64,000 nt of DNA from Sipunculus nudus (GCA_026874595.1 CM049316.1:35595339-35659338), one strand, 5' to 3'; positions 1 through 10,794 are shown, counted from the first letter of the stretch. A program made the numbers and translations. Notes: generated by a model not told the origin, from the sequence alone.

Positions 1-75
1 TTTACATTGTGCGACCAAATGCCTTTTATATTATTAAATCATTTTATTTACTTGACGTGATTTCTTTATCGTGAA

Positions 76-77
<2 letters not shown>

Positions 78-126
<49 letters not shown>

Positions 127-142
127 TATATATATATATATA
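78..142. repeat. (TA)n / (CA)n microsatellite
   Basis: An alternating TA run is interrupted by a short ACACACACA segment near 119-127. Confidence 0.9.
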
Positions 143-532
143 ATTAACAGGTTTCCTGCAATAAATAACTACTAGAGTGCTCTATGGTATTACACTAGAG
201 CTTTATAATTATATAAGAAAAGAGGAATCAAGTTTTGTCAAGACTCTTACCGGATGAATGCAACAACATGCTGGACGGAACTACGTTATCGTAAATATGT
301 CTGACTAATATTGACTTCTCTTTATTTATATAATTATATGTATATATCAATATATAAATATATATATATCTATATACAATTGAACCTCTCCCCCGGGCAC
401 CTCTGGACTAGGGGCACCTGACATTTCGGTCAATTTTATGATGTGCCTTGAAAGTAGGTCGCGAAATCTTTAACCTCCCTAATAAGGGCAACTCTAAATA
501 GCAGGCAAAATTTCCGGTCCTTTAGGTGTCAT

Positions 533-548
533 TATATCTATCTATCTA

Positions 549-602
<54 letters not shown>
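533..602. repeat. (TATC)n-(TA)n compound microsatellite
   Basis: Several TATC units run directly into a long TA run and end in ACACACA, as in the tract at 78-142. Confidence 0.9.
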
Positions 603-606
<4 letters not shown>

Positions 607-1620
607 TTGTAGACAGGCATGTCATGTAAACGGATAAATACTAGACCTCACTAAAATGGAACACTCACTCGCTAATGAGAATGCCACAAAGCAATCCAGC
701 CATAAGCTAAAAATTTCAGTCAAAAGAACTTTTTATAAGTCAACACAATTAGAAGGACTGTTAATGTGAGATAAGATAATACAATTATATGAACCTTTTA
801 TATGAGCTAAACGAATGCCGACAGTCTTGACTCTAATACCTTACCATCTTTATTAAAAACCAGGCATAACCAGTGTTAAAATACGTTTAACACGATAAAC
901 ATGGTAATCTTTTATATATTATTATGTATACATAAAGGCTGCTTTAGAAAATTGAGAATTAAGCTGTAAATAAATGACAAACCGGATAAAACGGCTTACC
1001 AGAGCAAAATGGAATACTATGCCTTTTCATGGAGAATGCCTTATAAAAGTTATAGGTTTAGTGTCCCTACCCAATAACTGGCTCAAAAGACTTTACAATT
1101 AACTTCCCGGTGGTAGCTTCCTGGGTACGCTACAGAACCCGAACACGGTTTTGAGGTCGCTAGGGCCCGCCATACGCAGATGGCACTTAATTCGGTACCG
1201 ATTTGTTATGCTTGATAGACATAAGCACATTTGTGGCTGAGACCTTGCTAAAGGATCTTAGCGAGGAAGTGAGAGGCTACGGGATTTGCTTGACCCATGA
1301 ACGCTTGATCACATGTCCTGCACCTTTGCCATTACACCACCACGCTCCACGCCTCATGTTTTGTTTTAACCTGTTTAGCAAACTGTTGTTATTATTATGT
1401 TGTCCTCTGATCCTATAGATATTTTTCTACCGAAACCCTTTGATAAAAAGGTTAAAAAATCCGCCCTCGCTAATTTTTGGTAAAAGATCTGCCTGAGAAA
1501 AACACCTGTAGGATTTTCAATTTTCCTAATAACTGTTCATAGCGTTTGTTCCTTTTGTCAAGTGAACCTTTGGCTATTCCGCAACTCCTATTCATTATCA
1601 AAATTATACATTTCCGTGTA

Positions 1621-1622
<2 letters not shown>

Positions 1623-1665
<43 letters not shown>
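1623..1665. repeat. (CT)n microsatellite
   Basis: An uninterrupted CT dinucleotide run of about 43 bp. The serine/leucine-rich open frames over it are artefacts of the repeat. Confidence 0.95.
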
Positions 1666-1668
<3 letters not shown>

Positions 1669-1888
1669 GTTCATATACACGTATGCTCTCTCGCTCTCAA
1701 ATTTTCTCTCCCTCTTTTCTTTCACTCTGTTACTATTTACCTGTGATTGTATCTTCTTTTGCTTGCCTGGGGAGGACTTTTTTTATCGCTCTAAGCAAAT
1801 GAAATAGCTCTTTGATATTTTATTTTGCTATTAGTAAATGTAAATTGTTATGCAAGATTATTTCTGCTTTTTGTGATTATTATTGCAG

Positions 1889-2022
1889 GTATGAATGTGA
1901 ACTAGACGGAGTGACTGAGCCCCAAAACAATGGTTGATCCTAAACAAATGCAACTTTACGAAATACCTGGGAAACCGGAACCTCCTCACTTATATGACAA
2001 ACTCAAAACTAAGCGGTCAGAG
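1889..2022 (+). pseudogene. Collagen-like membrane protein, first coding exon
   Basis: The exon follows an acceptor (TATTGCAG) and ends before GTGATC. From ATG at 1930, in a good start context (A at -3, G at +4), 31 codons read through to the donor: MVDPKQMQLYEIPG, then KPEPPHLYDKLKTKRSE. The segment is hydrophilic, rich in Lys and Pro, with no signal peptide. It therefore looks like the cytosolic tail of a type II membrane protein. It ends in phase 0, matching the phase-0 entry of the next exon at 3465, which supplies the transmembrane segment. I call it part of a decaying gene because of the frameshift at about 3527. The donor GTGATC is weak, and the protein family of this tail is unknown to me. 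Confidence 0.5.
1891..1905 (+). promoter_or_regulatory. Possible minimal upstream ORF
   Basis: After the apparent acceptor at 1887-1888 the exon opens with ATG AAT GTG AAC TAG, a four-codon reading frame. It closes 24 nt before the stronger start at 1930. Such short uORFs can reduce downstream initiation; here that is only an inference. Confidence 0.3.
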
Positions 2023-3464
2023 GTGATCATTTGTTAATATAGATAATTTTGACATGATTAATAATTGTGAGAAGGACATCATATATCAAACAGATAAGTT
2101 CAATTAAATGTAATGAAACTCTGTTCATATGTTATGTTGTTCAAGAACACTGATTGTATATCATGTTTTATGTGATAAATAAGTTAAGTATAACTGCTAT
2201 CAGTTTCTACCTAGCGAAAAACACAATTAAGCCCTATATGTTAGCAATTGATCTAATTGCTCCGCCTTGTCACCTTATTATGCAAATGAGTTCTAAAATG
2301 CTCCTACAAAAAAAAGATTTTCTATGTCTATGGTTGCGAGAGCAGTTTATAGGATTATGTTGACGTCACAAAGGCGCCACAAGGTCGACCCCGTAAGAAG
2401 TCGCATTGACTGGTATCATCTGCTGCAATTACTCTACCACTGTTCTCAGGGGATGAATATATCGCAATCATTGTAGAGGGTTTTGCCTTATTTTGGGTTG
2501 TTTCGTACGAATTCATTGCAAGGTAGGATATCATTATTCAACCGGCAGTGAACAGCTCTCGCAACCGTTTGAGTGAAACTTGTTATATAATCTAATTTGT
2601 ATGAAAAAATATCCCGCAAAAAAACATGTTGACAGGTATACAAGTACATACCATGCGTTCTCCTTGACGGAGTCGCCCAAATGATGCAAATTTTGTAACG
2701 TTATTGACCGTTTGCTTTACCAACGGTAACTTGATTGGTTGCACGCAACTACTCTGCTTATGATAATAAATTAAGTGAATATGCAATTAAGGTTACATAG
2801 AGTTCATGGTTGGGTCAATTGTACCACAATTTTTGGTACTACAAACCCAGTTTTACATGAAATATTTGGAAGTGAATAACATGCGTATGTGACAAAACTG
2901 ATCCGCCGAAGAAAATTGCATCACGGAATCCTCATTTAAAAAAACTTCTTAAAAGTAAAGACTCTTTCTGGTCAATTCCATTGCATTAAGCTTTACCAAA
3001 GAAACAATTGGTAAAATTTTGTAAATACACGGCCGAATAAATATTTTAATCTTACACTTCAAAGTCATGTAACTTTAATAAGAGTTTTTGGTATATAGCT
3101 TGCCATCGGTGCTAAAAGCCCCTTGCCTTAATTAGACAAATTATTACTTCCTAACAACGAATCGCAGATATCGCTCTTGTATATGCCAGTAAATATATAT
3201 TTACTTGCTACTTCATGGACAAGGTCAGCTTCAAAGCAGAATCCATTAACCTCAAGACAATGGTGACAATAGTACCCCTGGAAATCTTTATAACTTGTAA
3301 CTGTGGTGATAGGAATGATTATGTCCCCCGAATACAGCATATCCGTAAAAATGGCAATTATAATATTCTAAATATACAAATGTACTAAATATACTAAAAT
3401 GTACAAACTACTTTGAAATACGAAATTGCCATTAGAGTTAGTTATATCAAACTTTTACTTACAG
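2023..3464 (+). other. Intron of collagen-like gene, with interspersed repeat
   Basis: No coding signal is seen. About 2350-2830 resembles 35350-35830 in order and wording: a GACGTCACAAAGG-type start, then AAGGTAGGATATCATTATT, then AACATGTTGACAGG, then AATTAAGGTTA and GAGTTCATGG. It is a diverged interspersed repeat of unknown class. Confidence 0.5.
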
Positions 3465-3605
3465 CCGAAATCAACACTCTTCACAGACAGACCACATGAA
3501 GATGAATCACGCAACCGGTGGCGCCGATAGGTCTCTCTGTCCTGCATGTATGCTTAACAATAGCCGTAGTATTGCTATATGTTTTCCAGTTTGCACTGCC
3601 TATAC
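3465..3605 (+). pseudogene. Collagen-like membrane protein, transmembrane exon with frameshift
   Basis: The exon lies between TTACTTACAG and GTAAGT. In the phase-0 frame carried from the first exon it reads PKSTLFTDRPHEDESRNRWRR and then hits TAG at 3528-3530. From 3530 a second frame gives GLSVLHVCLTIAVVLL followed by YVFQFALPI, an unmistakable membrane helix preceded by basic residues. Its phase-1 exit matches the phase-1 entry of the collagen exons. The two halves fit a single protein only if one base has been lost near 3527, so this is a frameshift mutation or an assembly error. The order cytosolic tail, helix, then Gly-X-Y repeats is that of a type II membrane collagen (compare collagen XIII-like proteins or colmedins). 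The family cannot be fixed from this sequence. Confidence 0.6.
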
Positions 3606-3791
3606 GTAAGTGAAACATAATAATCATAATAGAATGTACATTGCTTATTTGGGGACAATTTCGTTTCAATCAAAATTTAAAGATAATACGTAATATAACT
3701 TACTACACTTAATATGTATCGGCTGAAATATAACATTGCCGTAAAGCAGAAAGAGGTTTTTGCACCAACATTGCATATTTCTGTAATGCAG

Positions 3792-3845
3792 GTCCTCAGG
3801 GGCAAAGAGATGAACCAGGTCCGAATGGTGCAAGAGGGGAACCAG
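3792..3845 (+). pseudogene. Collagen-like gene, 54-bp Gly-X-Y exon
   Basis: The acceptor is TAATGCAG and the donor is GTAGTA. The exon is exactly 54 bp (six Gly-X-Y triplets) with a split glycine codon (G|GT) at both ends, so it is symmetrical phase 1-1. It encodes triplets GPQ GQR DEP GPN GAR GEP. The third glycine is replaced by Asp (GAT at 3809-3811). Such a change interrupts a triple helix; interruptions are tolerated in non-fibrillar collagens, but they also accumulate in decaying genes. Confidence 0.75.
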
Positions 3846-5099
3846 GTAGTACAAAACTCTCAGCATATCTGAAAAGAGTAGTGTGATACATATGTGTCAG
3901 TTAAAGTCTGTCAAAGCTAAATATATGAGAAGAGACTTTGGGAAATTACCTTTCATTTATTAGTTTTCTCTTGGTAGGGACTTGCACAAAAAAATGTATT
4001 TTTTTTACATTACCTATATCATTGGATAGAGAAAAAGAAATTATGACTGGTGGCACCAAGCTAAACATATAATTATGACCAACAAGTGAGTTATTTAAAA
4101 AGAAAGTTTCTGAAATGTGCAGAGTTTCGTTCACCTGCCCCCTGAATTAAGCCCTCCCCTAACTGTTACAACAAGAAGAAGCCAGAGGTACCCAAGGGAA
4201 AACACTGACGGCTGAAACCTCACCCTGACATACAAAGGCAACTAAGCAGGACCTATCCTGAAACCATACCCAAACACACCAGGAAACCACACCCACACAC
4301 ATCATGCTACACCCACAGTCACACAACCTGGAACCATTGGAAGAACAAAATGAACTTTTCATGAATAATTTTAATTACATATAAAACACATTTTATTTGA
4401 ACTGTTGGTTGCATGTCATCATTTGATTGCATCAGTTTTAAAACATATAAAAACATATATAAAAAAATATCCATATGTAAAATGGAAAAATAAAGGAAAT
4501 AGGATAACAGGCCGTACCCATCTCCTACTTGGGCATGATTACCTGAAATAAAATACAGATAATTTAATTTTAAAAAATAAGTATACAGGTAATACAATAT
4601 CTTTCAGTTTGTGAATTATATTTATTAACCAAGCTTCAACTTAACTGGAGTAGTGAAGGAAGTTTACAATTTATTAAAACCAGCTACGTTGTATGTTCAC
4701 AAAATGTTATAAATATAAAATAATAGTAGCAGGCATATATACCATAAACAAATTACTTTTAATAACAAAGACGTGCACGATCAACCGTGGCATTATCATT
4801 ATTTTCGTCCACTGACACTGTCAAATACACTAGGTGATGCGTCCCGCATGGATCGCGACACGATCCGTCAAAGAACTGTCAAACACCGTGCTGTTACGTA
4901 ATAATCAGCTTTCATTCTGACGAGTGACAGAAGATGAAACCATATCCTGACAGTTACTAGAGTCTAGACAGTTAATCCACACTGACAAAAAAAACTCAGA
5001 CACAAAATGATTATGATCAGGACTCTGATCATGAAGACCTTAGGCAGATTATGTTTAAATCAGAAACGTCTTAAATCTTACCTATACCTCTTACCAGTC
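3846..5099 (+). other. Intron sequence, nothing recognised
   Basis: AT-rich sequence between the 54-bp collagen exon and the end of the Gypsy relic. No exon or named repeat could be supported. An LTR belonging to the relic would be expected near the right end, but no copy matching the other flank was seen. Confidence 0.4.
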
Positions 5100-6008
5100 T
5101 GTATTTCCATGTTACTTGTGCACCACGAAATCTTTGAGTTTGGCTGGAAGTCTATTCCGAGTACTCCTGACTGGCCTCGATGTACTTTTCATTGGCGCTT
5201 TTGCGGGTGGACTGCTAAGCATTTCAGCAGGTGGTACAAATGTTATTGGGATTTCATCGGCACTTTTTGAGTCCCCGCCAGACTCATCCGTAAGGGTTTC
5301 TCTTTGAACGTCGTCCTTTAGGCGGTTTGGTGCTGTTTCTATGGCTGCATCATGATGGGCTGGAGGATTCTGTTTTGCCCCTACGTCTACTCTGTTTCTT
5401 TTAAGAACACCGTGGTCTGTCTCCAACTCGTAATTCCGCTCGTCATGCCTTGTTGTTACAGTACCCGTACCCCAGACTTCATTTCCATGAGTAAGCGGTT
5501 TGACACGAATAGTTTCTCCATCTTCCAGAGGAGTGAGAAATTTTGAATGATTGTCGGGGTATCATTCATTGCGATAATCTAGGAATGCCATATATATGTC
5601 CTGTTTAGATTTGATGTACTTGAGGATTAACTGTTTAGCAGTCTTTACTGCCGACTCGGCCATGCTATTGGCTTAAGGATGGTGTGTGCTACTTGTCCGA
5701 AGCTCAAAATCCCACTCACTTTCGAATTTTGAGAACTCCTCATTCGCGAACTGCGGACCATTGTCACTGATTAGTCTCGCCGGTGATCCATACCGGATAA
5801 AGTGCATTTTGAGCTAGCTTGTGGATAACTGTGGTTGTTGTTGTACAACAAGGCGATCTACTTTGCAGATATTGCTAAAATAGTATACAATATGAATAGT
5901 ATAAAATAGTTAACAATAAATGATACACCTTTCACTTCAAACAGGTCTACTCCGACCTTCTCCAAGGGGCGATCTGGGATCCCATGTGACATCCAATTGG
6001 TTCATCAG
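5100..6008 (-). pseudogene. Gypsy integrase core and C-terminal region (relic)
   Basis: Near 5940-5990 the minus strand reads PLEKVGVDLFEVKG, the start of a retroviral-type integrase core with its first Asp. Near 5700-5770 it reads DNGPQFANEEFSKF (second Asp), followed by a NSMAESAVKTAKQ segment with the catalytic Glu. An open frame at 5112-5426 gives the basic C-terminal tail (ETDHGVLKRNRVDV, then RPVRSTRNRLPAKLKDF). At least one stop (in the HHP*ANSM segment) and frameshifts break the chain. It is separated from the integrase zinc finger by the hAT insertion at 6017-7573. Confidence 0.8.
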
Positions 6009-7581
6009 GTTGTGACCAGGGTTGGGTTTTAGGCTGCCCAAAACCTGTTTTCGGCAGGGCAGAGCCTAAAACCTGCCTTTAACTGCATAAAATAGGTTAT
6101 AACCTGCCTAAAACTGCCTTTAACTGCCTAAAACCTTACTTACCCTCACCTATGACTTGCAGTGTAACAATGTTTTATTGTTACACAGCCAAATGCATTA
6201 CAGAAATATGCTCAACAAATTAAAAGTGAGGAACACTTTATTCAAACTTAACAAATAAACCATGATACAAACAAAAGCAACAAATGAATACCACACTACT
6301 TCAGGTTTTCCAAATGACAGTTTTAGCTTGATCCCAAAATCATGTTCTGAGGTCTCCCACCTCCATTACTGCCAATTTACAAATCAATGCTAATACTGTA
6401 AGCTTATAACCAGATTCTTTGATTGGCTTTTTGATCACAAGGGATTAATTTTGTGATATATACGAAAAAAGTTTTTCCCCAATTCAAAAAGTTGTTCCAT
6501 TTACACCGATGAATAGTCCTTTATACTGTAGTCTCAATAACATAACATGTATGTTTTAATGCCTGCAGCTTCAAATGGCAAAAAGCAAAAGATTGATTTT
6601 ATAAATAATAAAGAGCTCATATGCTAGCCATAAACTAAAATATGAATATATCTTTTACATTATCTGATAATGAACAAGAGTTTCCACTGGTTGTTTATTT
6701 CCTTAGCTAGTCATCCATTGTCTAATTTTTAGATTTTGTGCACATACTAATTGTCTATATAATGATGGAAATGCTCTATTAACTGAATGATAAGATTGTG
6801 AAAATGAACCCTCATGAAACACTATAATTAGCATAAAACTATATTGTAGTGAATATGTTGCAAATCACAGAATATTCATAATCATTTTTGGGCCATGTTC
6901 AACCTAAAGGCCTGAGAAACCCACGTCATGGTCAGGGGCCCTGACTGCATCACTTATAAAATGTTTGACTCGAGAACAGTTTTCAGGGCAATGGCTTTCA
7001 TGGCATCATCCTTGTCATGTATGAAAGTTCACATGAACATCTACTAGTACACAGTAGTAGGACTTATGACCATTGGGTCTTATTACCCCATCACCCTGAT
7101 AAATAGTAATTAACCGGTCTAATCAAGCATGCCTCCCCTCTGATACCCTGCCTTACACTAAGTTACAAGAGGCATATTGGAGGCTCTATTACATCATTCC
7201 AGGTAGCAGGGCACTCATTAGGAAACCCAAAGGGTCCTGATAATAACTTTACATTGGCCAATGAAACTAAGTGCCACACAAACATGGTCTCATGCTCAAG
7301 AAACCTAAACAGGCTCTTTGAAGACTGCATGATGCCAGCCAACAGGAAATCATGCATTACTTGTAACACCTGAAACCTTCCAGATGCCCAGCAAAGCCTT
7401 GTAACTGCATCGCCCCAGCCAGTTTGGTATTTAATTTATAGATCTTTAAGTCAAAAATTTAAACAAATATAGGTTTTAGGCACTTTTGGTGCCTAAAACC
7501 TGCCCAAAACCTGTTTTAGGCGGGGCAGTTTTAACCAGGTTATAACCTTCCTGCCTAAAACTTGCCAACCCTGGTTGTGAC
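6009..7581. mobile_element. hAT-type non-autonomous DNA transposon with 8-bp target duplication
   Basis: The element runs 6017-7573 (1557 bp) and is flanked by identical 8-bp direct repeats, GTTGTGAC at 6009-6016 and 7574-7581. The termini are inverted: CAGGGTTGG on the left and CCAACCCTG on the right. Both are followed inwards by TTTTAGGC-type motifs, and AAACCTGTTTTAGGC-like subrepeats sit near both ends. An 8-bp duplication with CAGGG termini is the hallmark of the hAT superfamily. No transposase frame of useful length is present, so it must have been moved in trans. It cuts the Gypsy integrase and is therefore younger than the retrotransposon. Confidence 0.85.
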
Positions 7582-7880
7582 TAAGGTTATGAATTGCAGA
7601 TGTCGCATTGACCTATGAACTCGCACATGTCGCTATTCATCCCCGGCCAGTACACACAATCTCGTGTTCTGCGCAGACAGGATTCCACAACAAGGTGCGA
7701 CGAGTGCAAAGCTTGTGGCCTTGTCTTATCTCTGGCCTGAGAGATGCTTGGATAACAACTTCTTCAACCTTGAGAAAAAGGTCGTCCTATACTGCATACT
7801 CCTCTCGAGAATTAAGGAAGGGCAATAGTTCATTTGGGACATCCTTTTTTTTTTTCTTCAGGCCATCCACGTTATATGGT
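7582..7880 (-). pseudogene. Gypsy integrase zinc-binding (H2C2) domain relic
   Basis: The minus strand around 7597-7690 reads ARDCVYWPGMNSDMC, then EFIGQCDICNS. This matches the second half of the integrase HHCC zinc finger that precedes the catalytic core in Ty3/Gypsy elements (pattern A-R-x-C-x-Y-W-P-G-M ... C-x-x-C). The histidine half upstream is frameshifted. Confidence 0.75.
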
Positions 7881-8420
7881 TTCAGTTAGAAGGCCCATGA
7901 CTATATCATTCATGACGGCTGTATGAATTCTGTCTTGGCGTTCCTGTTTGATAGACAGGTAATGAACCACATTTACGGTTTCAAATTCCTGACCGCCTTC
8001 TGTGGTATCCAGATGTGCTCGCTACAGATCTGCTATGTGCATCTCAGTTCCTTTCAGATAGGTAATCTCAAGGTCATATTGTAATGCTCTCGTGAGCATG
8101 CGGTGTAGGCGGCGAGGAGCTGAATCTAGTAGTTTTCTGATAATAGACTATAGTGGCTTATGGTCACTAAGCACAGTAGTATACCTGCCAAACGTATATT
8201 GGTGATATTTGGTGAAGCGCAAACACCACGGCCAATATCTCCTTTTCCAGTTGGGCATATCGAGTCTCGGTGAAAAAGAGAGCTAGCCTCGCATAGAACA
8301 AAGATTGGTCATTATTCAGAAACTTTGCTCCTACGCTAATCTGGCTAGCATCTCATTGGATCACAAACGGTAGGTCATGCCTGTAGTAGATCAAAACGGG
8401 TGCACCAGTGACTAACTCTT
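7881..8420 (-). pseudogene. Gypsy RNase H / connection region relic
   Basis: The minus strand near 8215-8283 reads LFFTETRYAQLEKEILAVVF, the highly conserved Ty3/Gypsy RNase H segment carrying the catalytic Glu. A further fragment reads RYTTVLSDHKPL (catalytic Asp) near 8145-8185, followed by APRRLHRMLTRALQYDLEI. Frame changes and stops separate the pieces. Confidence 0.8.
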
Positions 8421-8569
8421 ATGCGTCAACCGTCGTATGGGTTCCATGACTTTAGACAATTTCGGTGAAAATCTGGCAAGTTTATTCACCATACCTGCCA
8501 GTCGCCGAACATCAGTCACATTTTGGGGTTTTTCATGTGTGTGATTGCATGTATCTTATCAGGATCTGG

Positions 8570-9275
8570 TCGGAATCCCTAATTTGTAATGATGCGGCTT
8601 TGGAATGGTATGCTGGTTTGTCTCATCTCGGTTTTGTCAGTGTTCAGCCTGATGCATATGTCTATGTCGGCCTCTGTATCTCCAATGCCGTACACTAGTA
8701 TGTTGTCTGCAATGCAGGCATTTCCTTTAAGGCCTTCCAGAGCAGAAGGCAGTCTCTTCTGGAATATTTCCCTTGATACTGCTAACCCGAAGGGTAGTCT
8801 CAGCCAGCGGTATCTCCCAAACGGAGTGATGAAGCAGGTCAGGTAACTGGATGGCTGATCAAGATGGCAATGCCAATAGCCATTTTTAGGCCAAATTTGG
8901 AGAACACCTTGGCTTTTGCCAAATCTGGCAAAATATCCAAAATTGGCAATGCATTGATCTCGCGCTTCAAAGCCTGATTGAGGACTTTAAGGTCTATGCA
9001 ACCATGCGACGGACCCGTTATATTGGTTCATTTACTTGAGTGATAACCTCTAAATCTGTCAGTTCGTCTAGCTTGGCCTTTGCCTTGGCTTTGAGACTGA
9101 ATGGTATTCTGCAGGAGGCCACAGCATGAGGTTCGGCTGCAGCATCTATGGTTAGATGTAACACTCCAGGCAGTGTTCCTTTTCCTTCGCTGATGGCCAT
9201 GGTCTCCCCTACACACTGTACCATCTTGTCAACAACCCTAGGAATGTTCTCATAATGTATTGTTATCAATTTCAT
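8570..9275 (-). pseudogene. Gypsy reverse transcriptase relic
   Basis: An open frame at 9018-9275 (minus) gives the spacer and RT N-terminus (LPGVLHLTIDAAAEPHAV, then FSLKAKAKAKLDELTDLEVI). It is followed in other frames by GCIDLKVLNQALKRE, DLAKAKVFSKF and LTCFITPFGRYRWLRLPFGL. The active-site segment near 8688-8727 reads ACIADNILVYG, so the expected pair of aspartates (x-x-D-D) has become D-N. With the frameshifts, this shows an inactive enzyme. Confidence 0.85.
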
Positions 9276-9620
9276 GGCTTCACTCTGCCACTTGCACTTA
9301 ATAGGATTATTGGATCCTCTACCACTACAAGTTCAACGGAGTATTTCTTGATGTTTCAACAGTTCTGTAGCATTGTCCTTCCTTTACCAAGAGGGGTGTC
9401 TACTTCCTCATTCCAGACAACAAACTTAGATGTATTTGGTTCGAGTTCAATGTTTGGTACTAGCTGTCTTGGTACTACACAGACGCTGGCTCCACAATCA
9501 ATTTGGAAATTGATCCTTTAGCCATCGAGGATCATGTCGGCCATTGTTGATTTGCAGTTTGTGCAATTTGGGGTAACTTTTAACTTCGACATCCTCATCT
9601 TCATCCCCAGTGGTTTTCAC
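9276..9620 (-). pseudogene. Gypsy aspartic protease relic
   Basis: The minus strand around 9400-9510 reads INFQIDCGASVCVVPRQLV. The D-C-G-A-S motif occupies the place of the retropepsin D-T/S-G-A active site. It lies between the Gag zinc-knuckle remnant and reverse transcriptase, as expected for Gypsy elements. Stops flank it on both sides. Confidence 0.7.
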
Positions 9621-10128
9621 AGTGTTTTGTTTCTAAGGCTTTTGCTCTCTGGGCTTGGCTGTGCGACATTTATTTTTCAAAGTGCCCTGTTTTGCCACAT
9701 GTTTGCATGTTTTTCCAGATGCTCGGCATGAAGATCTAGAACCGGCATGTCTGTACCTTCAGTACTGGCACTCTTTGGTGTCAATTGGACTATCTGATGT
9801 TTGACGCTGCGCTGGTGGTCGTGTCTTATTGAATGACCTGGGAGTCTTTGGCTTTCGCCAATTATTCGGTTTACTTACTGCTCTGTTTGCCGTGTCTCCA
9901 TCATCGACGCATGTCGTTCTACATCTTCCTTGTTGGCAGCATGAAGAAGGAGCTCTGTGAGGCTATATTGTTAGACCATGACCTCATGACGGAGTCTGCC
10001 GCCCTTCATACCTTGTAGCAGTTTACTGCGGATTGCATCTTCTTTTTCAGGGAATTGGCACTTATCATCCTGCTGTCTCACATTGACATGGCACTGCGCC
10101 ATGGTCTCCCCTACACCCTGTACCCTTG
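9621..10128 (-). pseudogene. Gypsy Gag C-terminal part with degenerate zinc knuckle
   Basis: Minus-strand fragments CQFPEKEDAIRSKLLQGM, then KGGRLRHEV (about 9990-10060), then LTELLLHAANKEDVERHASM match the capsid C-terminal region of invertebrate Gypsy Gag proteins. Near 9680-9760 the string CRASGKTCKHVAKQGTL resembles two worn CCHC knuckles in which several Cys/His are lost. Stops interrupt each part. Confidence 0.65.
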
Positions 10129-10542
10129 TCAAGTTTGCACGGGACTGTCAGGGTTGCACGAAGGTGTGAAGTAATGGTTGAGTTTGGTGATGATTTGATT
10201 ATATTCATCGCTTGGCTCCTCCCCTGGCTGGAGAGGCCTGGGTGGATACGTCTCTGCCAACTCCCTCACAATCTCAACTCCATATATGTTTGATGCATCT
10301 ATTTTGTCTTGGAGCTCCCTTATTCTGAAGTATCTGAGCCGCGTTTCAAGTTCTTTGATCAACTCTTTCCATTTGGCCCCAGTGTCGTCATGATCTGAGT
10401 CTGGACAGAATTCTGACATATTTATGTCTTTGTTAACAGGAATTGATTGGGCCGAGTACAGCTGAGCTGTCACATTTTCAGTTTTTACGTGAGAATCACT
10501 CTGTGAAATATTAGCCATGGAGTCCTCGTTGGATAAGACCAC
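10129..10542 (-). pseudogene. Gypsy Gag N-terminal part
   Basis: A 137-codon open frame whose end (EYNQIITKLNHYFTP, then SCNPD) matches the conserved Gag segment Y-x-x-x-x-x-x-L-N-x-Y-F-x-P of Ty3/Gypsy elements. The start is uncertain: either Met1 or Met9 (MANISQSD) would serve. The frame closes prematurely just after SCNPD, where a patch shared with 9198-9225 is found. Recognisable Gag continues in another frame downstream. Confidence 0.75.
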
Positions 10543-10600
10543 TTTCCATTATATTCTGACAGTCCTCGTTGGATAAGACCACTGTCCATTATATTCTGAC
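10521..10600. repeat. 40-bp perfect-length tandem duplication
   Basis: Two adjacent 40-bp copies (10521-10560 and 10561-10600) differ at a single base. Each begins AGTCCTCGTTGGATAAGACC. They overlap the Gag start region of the Gypsy relic. Confidence 0.95.
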
Positions 10601-10794
10601 AAGCCATGATACACTGGGGTTTTAATCCAACGATCTCGTATAGGAAAATAAGGGATGCAGGCACGTGCGAGCGATAATATGGGTTCTTGGACCGTTCGAG
10701 CGATCTCCGGTTAATACAGATACTGTAGAGTCTGTGGGCGTTATCTAAAGGTTTACAGCAGATTTCACCTTATCACCATGTGTCTATATGAACC

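Larger units (their letters stand above)
1..1888. other. No gene recognised; AT-rich flank with microsatellites
   Basis: This stretch contains (TA)n tracts, a TATC/TA tract and a CT tract (listed separately) and short open frames that arise from them. I see no exon with both splice sites and a recognisable protein. It probably holds 5' flank or first-intron sequence of the collagen-like gene that starts coding at 1930. Confidence 0.6.
5100..10620 (-). mobile_element. Degenerate Ty3/Gypsy LTR retrotransposon, interrupted by a hAT element
   Basis: Read on the minus strand the order is Gag (from 10542), zinc-knuckle remnant, aspartic protease, reverse transcriptase, RNase H, integrase zinc-binding domain, integrase core and C-terminal tail (to about 5100). 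This order (integrase after RNase H) is that of Ty3/Gypsy elements. All domains carry stops or frameshifts, so the copy is dead. A putative primer-binding site lies at 10795-10809, but no matching LTR pair was found; the LTRs may be lost or too diverged to see by eye. The element sits in an intron of the collagen-like gene in the opposite orientation. Confidence 0.85.

Noticed and set aside
4159-4362. Minus-strand Cys-rich 67-codon frame (CDCGCSMMCVGVV...)
   Set aside because: It overlaps CA-rich low-complexity sequence and has no splice context or known domain.
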